Shown: one piece after another, positions 12,008 to 21,910 of the stretch | How positions within the stretch are numbered: position 1 is the first letter of the stretch | Layout of the letters: each line of letters begins with the position of its first letter | Assembly (NCBI RefSeq): GCF_041242975.1 | Contig: NZ_CP162488.1 | Span: 1 to 64,000 of the forward strand | DNA length: 64,000 bases | Direction of reading: 5' to 3' | From: Xanthomonas sp. DAR 35659 | GTDB lineage: Bacteria; Pseudomonadota; Gammaproteobacteria; Xanthomonadales; Xanthomonadaceae | Translations under genes and position numbers: made by a program | The notes under the pieces: generated by a model | The model's input: the letters and a program-made list of their open reading frames with translations, nothing else | Told to the model about the DNA's origin: nothing | Database searches by the model: none

Positions 12008-12421
12008 ATGGCATTTTCTAGTGGTGGTGGTAAGGGCCCGATGGCCGACATCAATGTCACGCCGCTCGTCGACGTGATGCTGGTGCTGTTGATCATCTTT
12101 CTTGTCACGGCGCCGATCATGACCTACCCGATCGACGTCGACCTGCCGCAGCGAGTCATCAACCCGCCGCCGCAGCTGCGTGAGCCGCCGCCGCCGATCG
12201 ATCTGCGCATCGACGCGTCGAACCAGATCTTCTGGAACAACAGCCCGGTGGCAGTGACGGCGCTCCCGCAGATGATGGAAAACGAAGTACAGCGCGATCC
12301 GACCAACCAGCCGGAACTGCGCATCGATGCCAATCCGGATGCCGAGTACGAAGTGATGGCCAAGGTGCTGGCCGCCGCCAAGAACTCGGACATGAAAAAG
12401 ATCGGCTTCGTGCAGCAATAA
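12008..12421 (+). CDS. exbD2: TonB-system subunit ExbD (second copy)
   Basis: A second ExbD, 137 residues, with [20 protein letters not shown] at the N-terminus, a single membrane helix, and a periplasmic domain containing [20 protein letters not shown]. Xanthomonads are known for carrying exbD2, which in X. campestris is dispensable for iron uptake. Translation is probably coupled to exbD1 (2-bp gap). A strong terminator follows at 12457-12486. Confidence 0.94.
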   Translation: MAFSSGGGKGPMADINVTPLVDVMLVLLIIFLVTAPIMTYPIDVDLPQRVINPPPQLREPPPPIDLRIDASNQIFWNNSPVAVTALPQMMENEVQRDPTNQPELRIDANPDAEYEVMAKVLAAAKNSDMKKIGFVQQ

Positions 12422-12456
12422 GTTTCACCGCAACACCTCAGTCATGACGCGACTGC

Positions 12457-12486
12457 AACGCCACCGGAAACGGTGGCGTTTTTTTT
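12457..12486 (+). terminator. Rho-independent terminator after exbD2
   Basis: AACGCCACCG and CGGTGGCGTT form a perfect 10-bp stem with a GAAA tetraloop, followed by a run of eight or more T. It ends the tonB-exbB-exbD1-exbD2 transcript. Confidence 0.92.
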
Positions 12487-12548
12487 GGCCGCGCCCGCAT
12501 GCCACCAATGGCATCGGCAGCGCGGCGCGCGACCCCGTGTGACTTTTT

Positions 12549-12571
12549 GTAGGAGCGACTTCAGTCGCGAC
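12549..12571 (+). repeat. REP-like element, variant single copy
   Basis: GTAGGAGCGACTTCAGTCGC followed by GAC is the variant of the GTAG repeat with compensating changes on both sides of the short stem (GCGAC/GTCGC in place of GCGGC/GCCGC). It lies between exbD2 and the third exbD. Confidence 0.78.
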
Positions 12572-12789
12572 ACGCACCCCCGACACGTTTCGTGCCGCGG
12601 CCGATACCCATCGCGCCGCCGCCGCCGCTGCCTGGAGAAGGACGTGCAGGCGCGCACGCGGCCGCGCCGCGATGCGGCCGGTCGCGCTCCACCCGATCTC
12701 CGCTTTTCGCGTTGGTGCCCATCGCGCAACGGCCTGGCCCGGGTGTAGGCTGGGGACGCGACACCACAACCACAGGACGGAGGCAGGCC

Positions 12790-13203
12790 ATGGCGTTCAG
12801 TACCGCAGGGAACCGGGGACCGCTGGCGGAGATCAATGTGACACCGCTGGTCGATGTGATGTTGGTGCTGTTGATCATCTTTCTGGTGACCGCGCCGCTG
12901 GTGACGCGGCCGATCACGCTGGACCTGCCGCAGCGCACCTCCTCGCCGACGCCGCCGCGCGAACCGCCGCCGCCGATCCAGTTGCGCCTGGACGCCAGCG
13001 GCCAGTTGTTCTGGAACGCCAGCCCGCTGCCGCTTGCCGACCTGCAGCCGCGCCTGCATGAGGCGATGGCGGAGGCGGCAGGCAATCCGCCGGAGTTGCG
13101 CATCGATGCCAATCCCGATGCCGAGTACGACGTGATGGCCAAGGTGCTGGCGGCGGCGAAGAACGCAAACGTGGAAAGGATCGGCTTCCTGCAGCAGCAG
13201 TAG
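12790..13203 (+). CDS. TonB-system subunit ExbD (third copy)
   Basis: A third ExbD-like protein, 137 residues, with [20 protein letters not shown] including the conserved Asp, and [20 protein letters not shown] in the periplasmic part. It is clearly closest to the exbD2 product next door, including the shared ending IGF-[VL]-QQ, so it looks like a tandem duplicate. It is separated from the operon by a terminator and a REP copy, so it needs its own promoter or readthrough. All motor residues visible in exbD2 are kept, so it may be functional. Confidence 0.9.
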   Translation: MAFSTAGNRGPLAEINVTPLVDVMLVLLIIFLVTAPLVTRPITLDLPQRTSSPTPPREPPPPIQLRLDASGQLFWNASPLPLADLQPRLHEAMAEAAGNPPELRIDANPDAEYDVMAKVLAAAKNANVERIGFLQQQ

Positions 13204-13358
13204 CGTCTATTGCCGCCGTCAGGCGAAGATGCGGCGCCATCGACAACGGTGGCGTCGCTTCGCTTGGCGGTTCCACGTGCGATCTGGGTGCACGCCGATA
13301 CCGGGCGCCGCGGCTCTCGCGAGCTCTTCAGGTCCGCGCCGTCCGGAGATGGCTAGTC

Positions 13359-13778
13359 TCAGCGATCGAGCCACGCGACGTAGTCGCAATGGCCTTCGCC
13401 TGCCTGGCAAAAGAACACCCAGGTGGTGTGGTCCTGCTCGTAGGTCCAGGCCGTGAATCCTCTGCCCTCGTAGTGTTGGACAGTCTCATGCCATGCCTCG
13501 AACGGCGCGGCTGCGCTGGCGCCGGCTGCCAGGCGGCGAAACAAGCGGGGTGCCTGCGCTGGCGCGAAGTGGAACTCTCCCGATGAGGTCCCCAGGTCGA
13601 GATTGTTGGACGTGCGAATCCGCACCGTCGACGGTGGGAGAAGATCGGGCAGCCAGCCTCGCTCGAACAGGCGGTCGGCGCGCGCAGCGGCCAAGGTGGC
13701 GTAGCGGCTGGTCACTGTATCCGGCGAGCAGGCGGCCAGGCTCCAGGCCATTGTGAGCAGGACACCGATCGATCTCAT
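13359..13778 (-). CDS. Small lipoprotein of unknown function
   Basis: I do not recognise this family. The ATG at 13778 gives 139 residues with a lipoprotein signal peptide (MRSIGVLLTMAWSLAACS, lipobox L-A-A-C), so the mature protein is probably anchored in the envelope. The rest contains LPPSTVRIRTSNNLDLGTSSGEFHFAP and ends with a Trp/Cys-containing tail (WVFFCQAGEGHCDYVAWLDR) whose two Cys could form a disulfide. The frame is open another 103 codons upstream without features. It converges on the exbD3 gene. Confidence 0.65.
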   Translation of the reverse strand: MRSIGVLLTMAWSLAACSPDTVTSRYATLAAARADRLFERGWLPDLLPPSTVRIRTSNNLDLGTSSGEFHFAPAQAPRLFRRLAAGASAAAPFEAWHETVQHYEGRGFTAWTYEQDHTTWVFFCQAGEGHCDYVAWLDR

Positions 13779-14107
13779 GCGTCGCAGCGTGATGCGGTAG
13801 ATCGACGTTGTGGCATCGGCTCGATCGCAGCGCCGGACCAAGCAAGCTGCGGCGGCGGACGCGGCCAGGAGCGGGCCGCGAGTACGAGCGCATGCATCAT
13901 CGAGCGCCTGCCACGTCGACCGTGCGGCAGCAACGCCGCGTGTCGGCCGCGTTGCTGGGCGACAGGCAGCAGAACGGACTCGATCGAGCCAGCAATCAGC
14001 GCTGACCACGACACGTCGAAGCCGCGATTCCCGATCGCGCTGTTGCGCGACCGCCAAGCGTGCGACGTGCTGGTGGGAAGGTCGCATGGGGCCAGGCGAC
14101 CGCGGTG
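13779..14107. other. Gap between lipoprotein gene and pdxJ
   Basis: 329 bp with no convincing gene, repeat or terminator. It should hold the promoter of the minus-strand lipoprotein gene, but no clear -35/-10 pair was found. Confidence 0.4.
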
Positions 14108-14860
14108 TTATCGACCCGAGGCCAGGATCGCCAGGTAGGCCTTTACCGTCGCATCGAGGCCCGCATACAGCGCCTCGCTGATCAACGCATGTCCGATCGA
14201 CACTTCCAGCACCTGCGGCACCGCGGCCAGGAACGCGCCGAGATTGGCCTGGGCCAGGTCGTGGCCGGCATTGACCCCGAGTCCCGCGGCCTGCGCGCGA
14301 TGCGCGGCCGCCGCAAAGGCCTCCGCTGCCGAGGCGTCGCCGCGCGCGAACGCTTCAGCGTAGGGGCCGGTGTACAGCTCGACGCGGTCGGCGCCGAGCT
14401 CGGCGGCGCGCGCCAGGTCGGGCGTGTCGGCGTCGACGAACAGGCTGACCCGACACCCCAGCGCCTTCAGTTCGCCGATCAGCGGGCGCAGGCGTTCGCT
14501 GTCGCGGCCGAAGTCGAAGCCGTGGTCCGAGGTCAATTGGCCGTCGCCGTCCGGGACCAGGGTGGCCTGCGCCGGGCGCGCCTGCGCGCACAGCGCGATC
14601 AGCCCCGGGTAGCCGGGCCGCGGCGGCGCGAACGGATTGCCTTCGATGTTGAATTCCACGCCACGCGCGCGGGTCAGCGCGGCGAGCGCCAGCACGTCCT
14701 CGGCATGGATGTGACGCCGGTCCGGGCGCGGATGCACGGTGATGCCGTGCGCGCCGGCATCCAGGCAGGCTTGCGCCGCCTCCAGCACGCTGGGCAGCTC
14801 GCCGCCGCGCGAATTGCGCAGCACCGCGATCTTGTTGACGTTGACGCTGAGCTGGGTCAT
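14108..14860 (-). CDS. pdxJ: Pyridoxine 5'-phosphate synthase
   Basis: PdxJ condenses 1-deoxyxylulose 5-phosphate with 3-amino-2-oxopropyl phosphate to make pyridoxine 5'-phosphate, the vitamin B6 precursor. The 250-residue TIM-barrel protein begins [20 protein letters not shown] and has the motifs [13 protein letters not shown] and [13 protein letters not shown] 14860 is preferred over the in-frame GTG at 14866 because the family begins at this Met. It lies 13 bp after the small membrane protein gene and is probably cotranscribed with it. Confidence 0.96.
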   Translation of the reverse strand: MTQLSVNVNKIAVLRNSRGGELPSVLEAAQACLDAGAHGITVHPRPDRRHIHAEDVLALAALTRARGVEFNIEGNPFAPPRPGYPGLIALCAQARPAQATLVPDGDGQLTSDHGFDFGRDSERLRPLIGELKALGCRVSLFVDADTPDLARAAELGADRVELYTGPYAEAFARGDASAAEAFAAAAHRAQAAGLGVNAGHDLAQANLGAFLAAVPQVLEVSIGHALISEALYAGLDATVKAYLAILASGR

Positions 14861-14873
14861 CGGCACGGGCGGC

Positions 14874-15149
14874 TCACGGCGACATCGCGTCGTCGCTGGC
14901 GGCGGCCGCCGCCGCGGCGGCGCGGCGCGCCTCGGCCTGCTCGCGCAGCCGGCGCAGTTCGGCCGGATCGATCATCGGCAGCGCGTCGCGCTGGCTGGCG
15001 TCGCCGATCTTGGCCACGTACCAGCCGCGTGCCCAGGCCATCAGGAAGCCCAGCGCCGCCAGCAGCGCCAAGACCAGCAACGCCATGTGCGGCGTGGAGA
15101 ACGCCAGGACGAAGGCACCCAGCGCAAGCAGCAGAAAGAGCCAGTACAT
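14874..15149 (-). CDS. Small two-helix membrane protein
   Basis: Function unknown. The 91-residue product has two adjacent hydrophobic helices ([17 protein letters not shown] and [18 protein letters not shown]) followed by a charged, Ala-rich cytoplasmic tail ([16 protein letters not shown]), which looks helical. GGGAGG stands 6 bp before the ATG at 15149. The frame continues upstream to 15227 without support. It forms a likely operon with pdxJ. Confidence 0.75.
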   Translation of the reverse strand: MYWLFLLLALGAFVLAFSTPHMALLVLALLAALGFLMAWARGWYVAKIGDASQRDALPMIDPAELRRLREQAEARRAAAAAAAASDDAMSP

Positions 15150-15584
15150 GACGACCTCCCCAAGGATGGGCGCAGTGTAGCGCTGCCCGGCCGAGCGGTT
15201 CCACGTGATCCGCTTGTCCGGGGGCAAATCGGTCGCGCGCCACAGACGTAGGGTCGGGCCGCAAGACGTCGGCGTGGCGCCCCGGCCGGTCCGACCGACT
15301 GCGCGTACCGCGATGTTGGCAGGAGCCCGCCCGCAATGTGGGAAGCGCTAATCTCGGGACGGATGTCGTGCCGCTGCGGCATCGGCGATGACAACGGCAT
15401 ATCGAAGCGATACCGCGCCTGGCAGCCGAGGCGATTGCGCGGGGGCGGTGCTGCGCAGCCTGCGCCGGTCGGCGGATCGGCGATCACTCCGCCGCGATCG
15501 CTGCAGCGCCGCCCTACCCTGGCGCGAGCCTGCACCGCGCCGGTCGCTGTCCGCCGCGATCGGCGCGCCAGTGCGGCTCCCTCG
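15150..15584. other. Gap upstream of the pdxJ operon
   Basis: 435 bp between the two minus-strand genes. GGTTCCACGTGATCC at 15198-15212 resembles a degraded parS, but only one half is intact. No gene or repeat of the REP family was found here. Confidence 0.4.
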
Positions 15585-17057
15585 CTACAGCAGCGGCGAG
15601 GTCAGCCGGGCCAGCGCTTCGGGCAGGCGATAGCGCCACAGCGAGCGCTTGCGGTCGTCGCGTACCTGCACCGCGTCGGCGATCTCGCGGCCGATCAGCG
15701 TGGCCAGTTCCTGGGTCAGCTTGCGGTCGCGGAACATCGCCGACACCTCGAAATTGAGGCGGAAACTGCGGTTGTCGAAGTTGGCGCTGCCGACGATGCA
15801 CAGCTCCTCGTCGGCGATCAGCGCCTTGGTGTGCAGCATGCGTGGGCCGTATTCGTAGATCTTGACGCCGGCCTGCAGCAGTTCGTCGAAGTACGAGCGC
15901 GCCGCCAGGGTCACCAGCCGCGAATCGCTGCGCTTGGGTACCAGCAGGCGCACGTCGAGCCCGCCCAGCGCGGCCGAGGTCAGCGCCATGCGTGCGGCCT
16001 CGCCAGGGACGAAGTACGGCGTCACCAACCACACCCGGCGCTGCGCCGCGTAGATCGCCGCCACCTGCATGCGGTGGATGCTCTCCCACGACGAATCCGG
16101 GCCGGACACCAGCACCTGCGCCTGGATCGTGCCGTCGTCGCGGCCGGGCATGTCGTGCGGCCAGATCCGCGCCATGTCGAAGGTGTCGCGGCCCTGGCGG
16201 GTGGCGTACAGCCAGTCCTCGACGAACACCAGTTGCAGGCTGCGCACCACGTGTCCCTCGCAGCGCACGTGCAGATCGCGATAGGCGTCGGCGCGCAGCG
16301 CCTCGTTCTCCTCGTCGGTGACGTTGATGCCGCCGGTGAAACCGATGCGCCCGTCGATCACCACGATCTTGCGGTGGGTGCGCAGGTTGACCCACGGCCG
16401 CTTGAACTTGAACGGGCGCAGCAGCTGCGCGGGATGGAACCAGGCCACCTCGCCGCCGGCGTCCAGCAGCGGCTGCAGGAAGTGCTTGCGCACCTGCGAG
16501 GACCCCACCGCATCCAGCAGCAGGCGCACCTTGACCCCGGCGCGGGCGCGCTCGACCAGCGCATCGCGGATGCGCGTGCCGCTGCGGTCGGGATTGAAGA
16601 TGTAGTACTCCAGGTGCACGTGGTGCTGCGCGGCGGCGATGTCGCGCTCGATCGCCGCGTAGGTGGCCGCGCCGTCCACCAGCCATTGCGCGCTGGTCGC
16701 CGAACTCGGCGCCAGCCCGGTGGTGGCCTGGGCGATCTTGGCCAGCTCGGTGCAGTCGGCGTCGGGCGGGCAGACGCTGCTGTAGTGCTCCATGCCCGAA
16801 CGCGAACGGCCGCGGCGCAGGCGCTGCCGCTTCACCTTCTGCGGCCCGAGCAGGTAGTAGATGACGAAGCCCAGGTAGGGCAGCGCCGCCAGCGACAGCA
16901 CCCAGCTCAGCGTCGCCGCCGGTTCGCGCTTCTGCAGCACGATCCAGCCGCTCAGCCACAGGATGTACAGCAGGTAGGCGGCGGTGACGTAGGCGCCGAA
17001 ATGCGGGATGCCGGTGAGCCAGTCCCAGGTATTTTGCAGGGTCGCGATGACGAACAT
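15585..17057 (-). CDS. cls: Cardiolipin synthase (phospholipase D family)
   Basis: This enzyme joins two phosphatidylglycerol molecules into cardiolipin and glycerol at the inner membrane. The 490-residue protein has two N-terminal membrane helices (AAYLLYILWLSGWIVL and LSLAALPYLGFVIYYLLG) and two HKD motifs: HRKIVVIDG with GFTGGIN near residue 228, and HTKALIADEELCIVGSANFD near residue 407. Length is typical of ClsA. Start ATG 17057 agrees with the family N-terminus. It appears to be a single-gene transcript. Confidence 0.94.
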   Translation of the reverse strand: MFVIATLQNTWDWLTGIPHFGAYVTAAYLLYILWLSGWIVLQKREPAATLSWVLSLAALPYLGFVIYYLLGPQKVKRQRLRRGRSRSGMEHYSSVCPPDADCTELAKIAQATTGLAPSSATSAQWLVDGAATYAAIERDIAAAQHHVHLEYYIFNPDRSGTRIRDALVERARAGVKVRLLLDAVGSSQVRKHFLQPLLDAGGEVAWFHPAQLLRPFKFKRPWVNLRTHRKIVVIDGRIGFTGGINVTDEENEALRADAYRDLHVRCEGHVVRSLQLVFVEDWLYATRQGRDTFDMARIWPHDMPGRDDGTIQAQVLVSGPDSSWESIHRMQVAAIYAAQRRVWLVTPYFVPGEAARMALTSAALGGLDVRLLVPKRSDSRLVTLAARSYFDELLQAGVKIYEYGPRMLHTKALIADEELCIVGSANFDNRSFRLNFEVSAMFRDRKLTQELATLIGREIADAVQVRDDRKRSLWRYRLPEALARLTSPLL

Positions 17058-17341
17058 CGGCGGATTCTACGGGGCGCGCGCGCCTGCTGCGCGTGGCGCC
17101 GGAAGATTCCGTGGCGCCGGCGCGTTGTCGCACCGGCGCACAGGCTGAGGCGGCCGCGTGCGCGCGCCGATGGGCACGGCCGTCGTGGGGCGCGGCGCTG
17201 CCCGCCATCTGTCCGGCCGCTTCCACCGAAGGGGCAGTTGGCTTCAGCCTTTGGCACTATCCGCGTCGCCCCTGGATTTCGGAACGACGCCTTGGGTGCG
17301 CCGTATGATTTGGCGAGTTGCCGGCGACCAGGACTTCGAAG

Positions 17342-18250
17342 ATGAGCCAGCCAATGCCGATAGATCGACTCAGCATGACGACGCTCAGGCTGTTCGTCGC
17401 CGTGGTGGAGGAAGGCTCGTTGTCGAAGGCGGCCGAGCGCGAGTCGATCGCCACTTCCGCCGCCAGCCGCAGGCTCAACGAGTTGGAGAGCGGGTTGGAC
17501 GTTGCGCTGTTCACGCGCAATAGTCGCGGCATGCAGTTGACGTTGGCCGGAGAGAGCCTGCTTCAGCACGCCAGGCGGATGCTGTTGGCCGCCTCGGCCC
17601 TATCGTCGGAACTGCTGGAGTACCGGCGTGGGATCCGAGGCCACATCCGGATGCTCGCCAATCTCTCGGCCATCGTGGCCTACCTGCCGGAGGAACTGGA
17701 ACGGTTCTTCCTCATCCATCCCGATCTTCGCATCGAGCTGGAGGAGCGCCCCACCTCCGGTGTCGTTCGCGGCATCAAGGAGGGATGGGCGGAGGTTGGG
17801 GTCTGCTCGGGAGACAGCGACCTAGAGGGTCTGGCGACCCGCTCGTTCAGGCGCGACAGGCTGGTCATGCTGATGCGCGCGGACCATCCGCTCAGCGGCA
17901 CCGGCCCGATTTCATTCGCCGACACCCTTCCCTTCGACCAGGTGGCGCTGCACGCGGAGAGCTCGATCTTTACCCGCTCGCAGATGGCCGCTCGCGACGC
18001 CGGGCGCTCGCTGCGGCGACGGATTCACGTTCCCGGCTTCGATGCCATCTGCCGGACGGTGCAGGCGGGCCTGGGAATCGGCCTGGTGCCGGAACCCATC
18101 CATGCGTTGTTCGGTCGCGCCATGCAGTTGCGCTTCGAGCACCTGATGGACGCCTGGGCGCATCGGCAGCTCAAGCTGGTCTGGCGCAGCGACCGCGCGC
18201 TCTCGACCGCTGCCCAGCAACTGGTGGAGCACCTTCAAATCGACGGATAG
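17342..18250 (+). CDS. LysR family transcriptional regulator
   Basis: A 302-residue LysR regulator: N-terminal winged helix (LRLFVAVVEEGSLSKAAERE...SAASRRLNELE, about 13-55) and a C-terminal periplasmic-binding-protein-like effector domain ending in RALSTAAQQLVEHL. ATG 17342 is chosen; a TTG at 17318 is the upstream alternative. It is transcribed in the same direction as the catabolic genes that follow and probably controls them in response to their substrate. The effector is not known. Confidence 0.88.
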   Translation: MSQPMPIDRLSMTTLRLFVAVVEEGSLSKAAERESIATSAASRRLNELESGLDVALFTRNSRGMQLTLAGESLLQHARRMLLAASALSSELLEYRRGIRGHIRMLANLSAIVAYLPEELERFFLIHPDLRIELEERPTSGVVRGIKEGWAEVGVCSGDSDLEGLATRSFRRDRLVMLMRADHPLSGTGPISFADTLPFDQVALHAESSIFTRSQMAARDAGRSLRRRIHVPGFDAICRTVQAGLGIGLVPEPIHALFGRAMQLRFEHLMDAWAHRQLKLVWRSDRALSTAAQQLVEHLQIDG

Positions 18251-18346
18251 GCGTTCGCATTATGCGAATGCGGATTCGCCAGAAAGGCATGGCGAAGCCG
18301 GGCCGACACTGGATAACCTGCGGGCATTGTCATGGGAGGTATGACG

Positions 18347-19540
18347 ATGCCTGGTCCACTGCACGGAATTCGCGTTGTCGAATTCGGAACGCTAATCGCG
18401 GCGCCGTTCGCCGCGCGCCTCTTCGCCGAATTCGGTGCCGAGGTGATCAAGATCGAGTCGCCGGACGGGGGCGATCCGCTTCGCAAGTGGCGCAAGCTGC
18501 ATGGGGATACCTCCCTGTGGTGGTCCTTGCAGGCTCGCAACAAGAAGTCGGTGGCGCTGGACTTGAAGTCGCCTGGCGGCCTGGACGCTGCGCGCGCGCT
18601 GGCCGCGAGCGCGGATGTGGTGATCGAGAACTTCAGGCCAGGAGGCCTCGAGAAGCTCGGCCTTGGCTGGGAGGTGCTCTCCGCGCTCAATCCCGATTTG
18701 GTCATGGTGCGTATCTCCGGCTACGGGCAGACCGGTCCCTACCGGGATCGCCCCGGCTTTGGCGCCATCGGCGAGGCGATGGGCGGCATCCGCTATACCA
18801 CGGGCGATCCGCAGACCGCTCCCTCGCGCGTCGGCATCAGCCTGGGAGATTCCCTCGCCTCGCTGCACGGTGTCATCGGCGCCCTGATGGCATTGCTACG
18901 GGTCAGGACCGGCCAAGGTGGCGGCCAGGTTGTGGACGTTTCCTTGGTCGAAAGCGTCTTCAACCTGATGGAGAGCCTGGTCCCCGAGTACAGCATGTTC
19001 GGGACGATCCGCGAACGCACCGGTGGCGCCTTGCCCGGCATCAGCCCGTCCAACACCTATCCAACGGCCGACGGCGGCTTCGTGGTCATTGCCGGCAACA
19101 GCGACCCCATCTACCAGCGGCTCATGCGCGCGGTCGGCCGTCCCGACCTGGCGGACGATCCCGATTTGGCGACAAACCCCGGGCGCGTGGCCAGGAATGC
19201 GGAGCTGGATGCGGCGATCACGCATTGGACGAGCGGGCTGACGGTCGACGCGGTGCTGGCCGCTCTGGAGGCGGCGGACGTCCCCTCCGGGAGGATCTAT
19301 TCCGCCGCCGACATCGTCGCCGATCCGCACTACCAGGCCCGGGAGATGCTGCTCGAGACCACCTTGCCGGACGGCGCGCGCGTGACGCTGCCAGGCATCG
19401 TTCCCAAGCTCTCCGAGACCCCCGGACAGATGCGCTGGACGGGACCCGCGCTGGGCGAACACACCGTCCAGGTGCTGGCGCAGTTGGGCCTGACGCCCGA
19501 GGCCATCGCGCGGCTCACCCAGCCGGAGGAATCCGTATGA
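18347..19540 (+). CDS. Class III CoA transferase (CaiB/BaiF/Frc family)
   Basis: Class III transferases move CoA between carboxylic acids through an aspartyl-CoA intermediate. The 397-residue protein has the family N-terminus LHGIRVVEFGTLIAAPFAARL, the PDGGDPLRKWRK region, and the candidate catalytic Asp in ISLGDSLASLHG at residue 168, the place expected from formyl-CoA transferase (Asp169). ATG 18347 has GGGAGGT 6 bp upstream; ATGs at 18332 and 18341 are too near that site. The stop overlaps the lyase start (ATGA), so the two are coupled. Likely acceptor: a hydroxy-dicarboxylate. Succinyl-CoA is a plausible donor. Confidence 0.9.
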   Translation: MPGPLHGIRVVEFGTLIAAPFAARLFAEFGAEVIKIESPDGGDPLRKWRKLHGDTSLWWSLQARNKKSVALDLKSPGGLDAARALAASADVVIENFRPGGLEKLGLGWEVLSALNPDLVMVRISGYGQTGPYRDRPGFGAIGEAMGGIRYTTGDPQTAPSRVGISLGDSLASLHGVIGALMALLRVRTGQGGGQVVDVSLVESVFNLMESLVPEYSMFGTIRERTGGALPGISPSNTYPTADGGFVVIAGNSDPIYQRLMRAVGRPDLADDPDLATNPGRVARNAELDAAITHWTSGLTVDAVLAALEAADVPSGRIYSAADIVADPHYQAREMLLETTLPDGARVTLPGIVPKLSETPGQMRWTGPALGEHTVQVLAQLGLTPEAIARLTQPEESV

Positions 19541-20469
19541 CCACCACACCCGCTCTGATCGTGCAGGAGGTCAGCCTCCGGGACGGCCTGCAGATCGAAC
19601 CCGTCTTCGTCCCCACCCAGCACAAGATCGCGCTCGCCAATGCCTTCACCGCACTCGGCTTCTCGCGCATTGAGATCAGTAGCTTCGTATCGCCCAAGGC
19701 GGTTCCAGCGCTGGCGGATGCGGGCGAGGTCTTCGCTAGCATCGACCGCGGCGCCGACGCGACGTACGTTGCGCTGGTGCCCAATCTGATTGGCGCCGAA
19801 CGAGCGCTGGCGGCCAACGCCGACGAACTCAACATGGTCGCTTCCGCGAGCCGGACGCACAACCTGGCCAACATGCGGATGACCCCGGCGCAGAGCTTTG
19901 CCGAGTTCGAGCGCATTGCCGCCGTCGGCGCGCACCGCGCATCGCTCAATGGAACGGTGGCCACTGCCTTCGGGTGCCCGTTCGAGGGCGCGCAAGCGCC
20001 CGGCAAGGTGCTGGACTTCGTGCGTCGCTATCTGGACCTGGGGTGCAGCGGGATCACCCTCGCGGACACCACCGGCATGGCGAATCCCAGGCAGGTTCGG
20101 GCGCTCGTCGAGCAGGTGCTGGCGCTTGTCGATCCGCGCGGTTTGACCCTGCACTTCCACAACACCCGCGGCTTGGGACTGGCCAATGTCATCGCGGCCC
20201 ACGAGGCTGGCGCCAGGCGCTTCGACGCATCGCTGGGCGGCCTTGGCGGTTGCCCGTTCGCGCCAGGGGCATCGGGAAACATCTGCACCGAGGACCTGGT
20301 CGCCATGTGCGAGGAAATGGGAATCGCAACCGGTCTGGATCTGCCGGCGCTGATCCACCTTTCGCGAAGGCTGCCGGGCCTGGTGGGTCATGAGACGTCG
20401 GGACAGGTCGCCAAAGCGGGGCGGGTGGCCGACCTGCATCCTGCGCCGGAAGGGCTTCGCGCCGCGTAG
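19537..20469 (+). CDS. Hydroxymethylglutaryl-CoA lyase-like enzyme
   Basis: A 310-residue TIM-barrel lyase of the HMGL family. It has EVSLRDGLQIEP near the N-terminus, the metal-binding HFHNTRGLG segment, and the signature GGLGGCPFAPGASGN (about 232-246) with the catalytic Cys. HMG-CoA lyase cleaves HMG-CoA into acetoacetate and acetyl-CoA; relatives cleave other 3-hydroxyacyl-CoAs such as citramalyl-CoA. Coupling to a CoA transferase (4-bp ATGA overlap) means the substrate acid is probably activated and cleaved in consecutive steps. The substrate itself is inferred, not shown. Confidence 0.88.
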   Translation: MTTTPALIVQEVSLRDGLQIEPVFVPTQHKIALANAFTALGFSRIEISSFVSPKAVPALADAGEVFASIDRGADATYVALVPNLIGAERALAANADELNMVASASRTHNLANMRMTPAQSFAEFERIAAVGAHRASLNGTVATAFGCPFEGAQAPGKVLDFVRRYLDLGCSGITLADTTGMANPRQVRALVEQVLALVDPRGLTLHFHNTRGLGLANVIAAHEAGARRFDASLGGLGGCPFAPGASGNICTEDLVAMCEEMGIATGLDLPALIHLSRRLPGLVGHETSGQVAKAGRVADLHPAPEGLRAA

Positions 20470-20558
20470 AGCATCGAAAAGCGCCGACGGCCGCTTGGAG
20501 GAAAGCGGCCGTCGCCAGCGCATCGCTTCAATCCAGCCTGTATTCCTGGGAGGGGATC

Positions 20559-21908
20559 ATGCACGAGTGGTTCGTTCTGGCGAACGCCATGTTCGCTATT
20601 TTGCTGATTGTCCTGCTGATCATCTACTTCAAGGTCAATCCGATGATTGCCTTGGTCGCGGGGCCGCTCTATCTCGGCGTGAGTTCCGGGCTTGGCTTCG
20701 GCGAGACCGTCAAAGCCATCACCGATGGCTTCGGTGACTTGATGGGGAAGATCGGCCTGTTGATCGGGTTCGGTGTGATGATTGGCGCCTTCCTGCACCG
20801 GATGGGCGCGTTCCAGCAGGTTGTCGGGCTGCTGGTTCGCACCTTCCGGCCCATGCAGATGCCGTATGCCTTTGCGAGCATTCTTGCGGCGATCTTCCCG
20901 CCGATCTACACGGACGTCCTGCTGCTGATGTCCGCCCCCTTGGCGAGGGCGACGGCCAAGACCATGGGGGGCACGGCGTTGCCACGGATGGCGGCGGCGG
21001 TCGGGGTCGGCATCTATCTGGCATTGACCATGGTGGTGCCCGGCGTTGCGGCGCTGGCCCTGTCCGCGGTCCTGAATGTGTAACTCGGGACCATGCTCCT
21101 GGTCGGCCTGGGGATCGCTGTGCCGACGATCTTCCTGACGCTCTGGACATTCCACTGGATGCTTCGTCGCGGCTTCTGGAAGCAGGAAACCGACGAGCTG
21201 CCCGTGGACGAGCAGCCAGCGGTCATCGGCGGCGGCGATCAGGACGATCGGGTCGAGGGACATCGGGTTCCTCTCCGGTTTTCGCTGCTCCCCATCATCG
21301 TGCCGATGCTGATGATTGCCGTGGGTGCCATCGACCGCGCGTTCGAGCTCGACATGCCCTTGCTGAAGGCCGTGGGCAACTCCACCTTCGCGCTGTTCTG
21401 CGGGCTGGGCCTCGCCTTCTTCATCGCCAGATTCACGATCCCCGCGCGGGACCGCAGCGGCGCCGCCAACGATGCGTTCAAGGAGAGCGGCCAGATCCTG
21501 TTGCTGACCGGCGTCGCCGGTTCCCTGTCCGCCGTTGTCGCGACCACCGGGCTCGGCGACATCCTGTCCGGATACTTCAGCGCCAACACCGCTGCGCCAC
21601 TGCTGCTGGTCTGGGGCGTGGCGGCCATTCTGCATATCGCCATCGGATCTGTGTCCGCCTCGGCCATCACCGCCGCCAGCCTCCTGGCGCCCGCGCTCCA
21701 CGCCTTGCATGTCCCGCCGGTGCTGGTGGCCCTGGCGGCAGGCTCGGGCTCCCTGTTTCTGGTGCACGTGACCAGCAACACGTTCTGGCTGATGCAGACC
21801 ACGATGGGGCTCACCTTGCGCGGCACGTTGAAGACGCTGAGCCTGCCGCTCTCCATGGCATCGGTGATTTCCCTGGTCCTGATCCTGATCTCCAATGCGA
21901 TCTTCTGA
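20559..21908 (+). pseudogene. GntP family permease with an in-frame stop
   Basis: GntP-family permeases import gluconate and related hydroxy acids. The reading frame from ATG 20559 gives a normal family length of about 450 codons but is broken by one TAA at 21081-21083. The part before the stop (174 residues, MHEWFVLANAMF...ALSAVLNV) and the part after it (LGTMLLVGLGIAVPTIF...LILISNAIF) stay in the same frame, with typical hydrophobic segments throughout. No frameshift was seen, so one base change would restore the gene. The second half could restart at ATG 21093, but half a permease is unlikely to work. A sequencing error or readthrough cannot be excluded. Confidence 0.82.
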
Positions 21909-21910
21909 TC

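Noticed and set aside
15198..15212. GGTTCCACGTGATCC as a fourth parS
   Set aside because: Only one half matches; the other half has lost three of its core bases. Likely a chance or decayed site.
20559..21908. Frameshift in the permease
   Set aside because: Both halves lie in the same frame with the stop between; only a single-codon change is needed.
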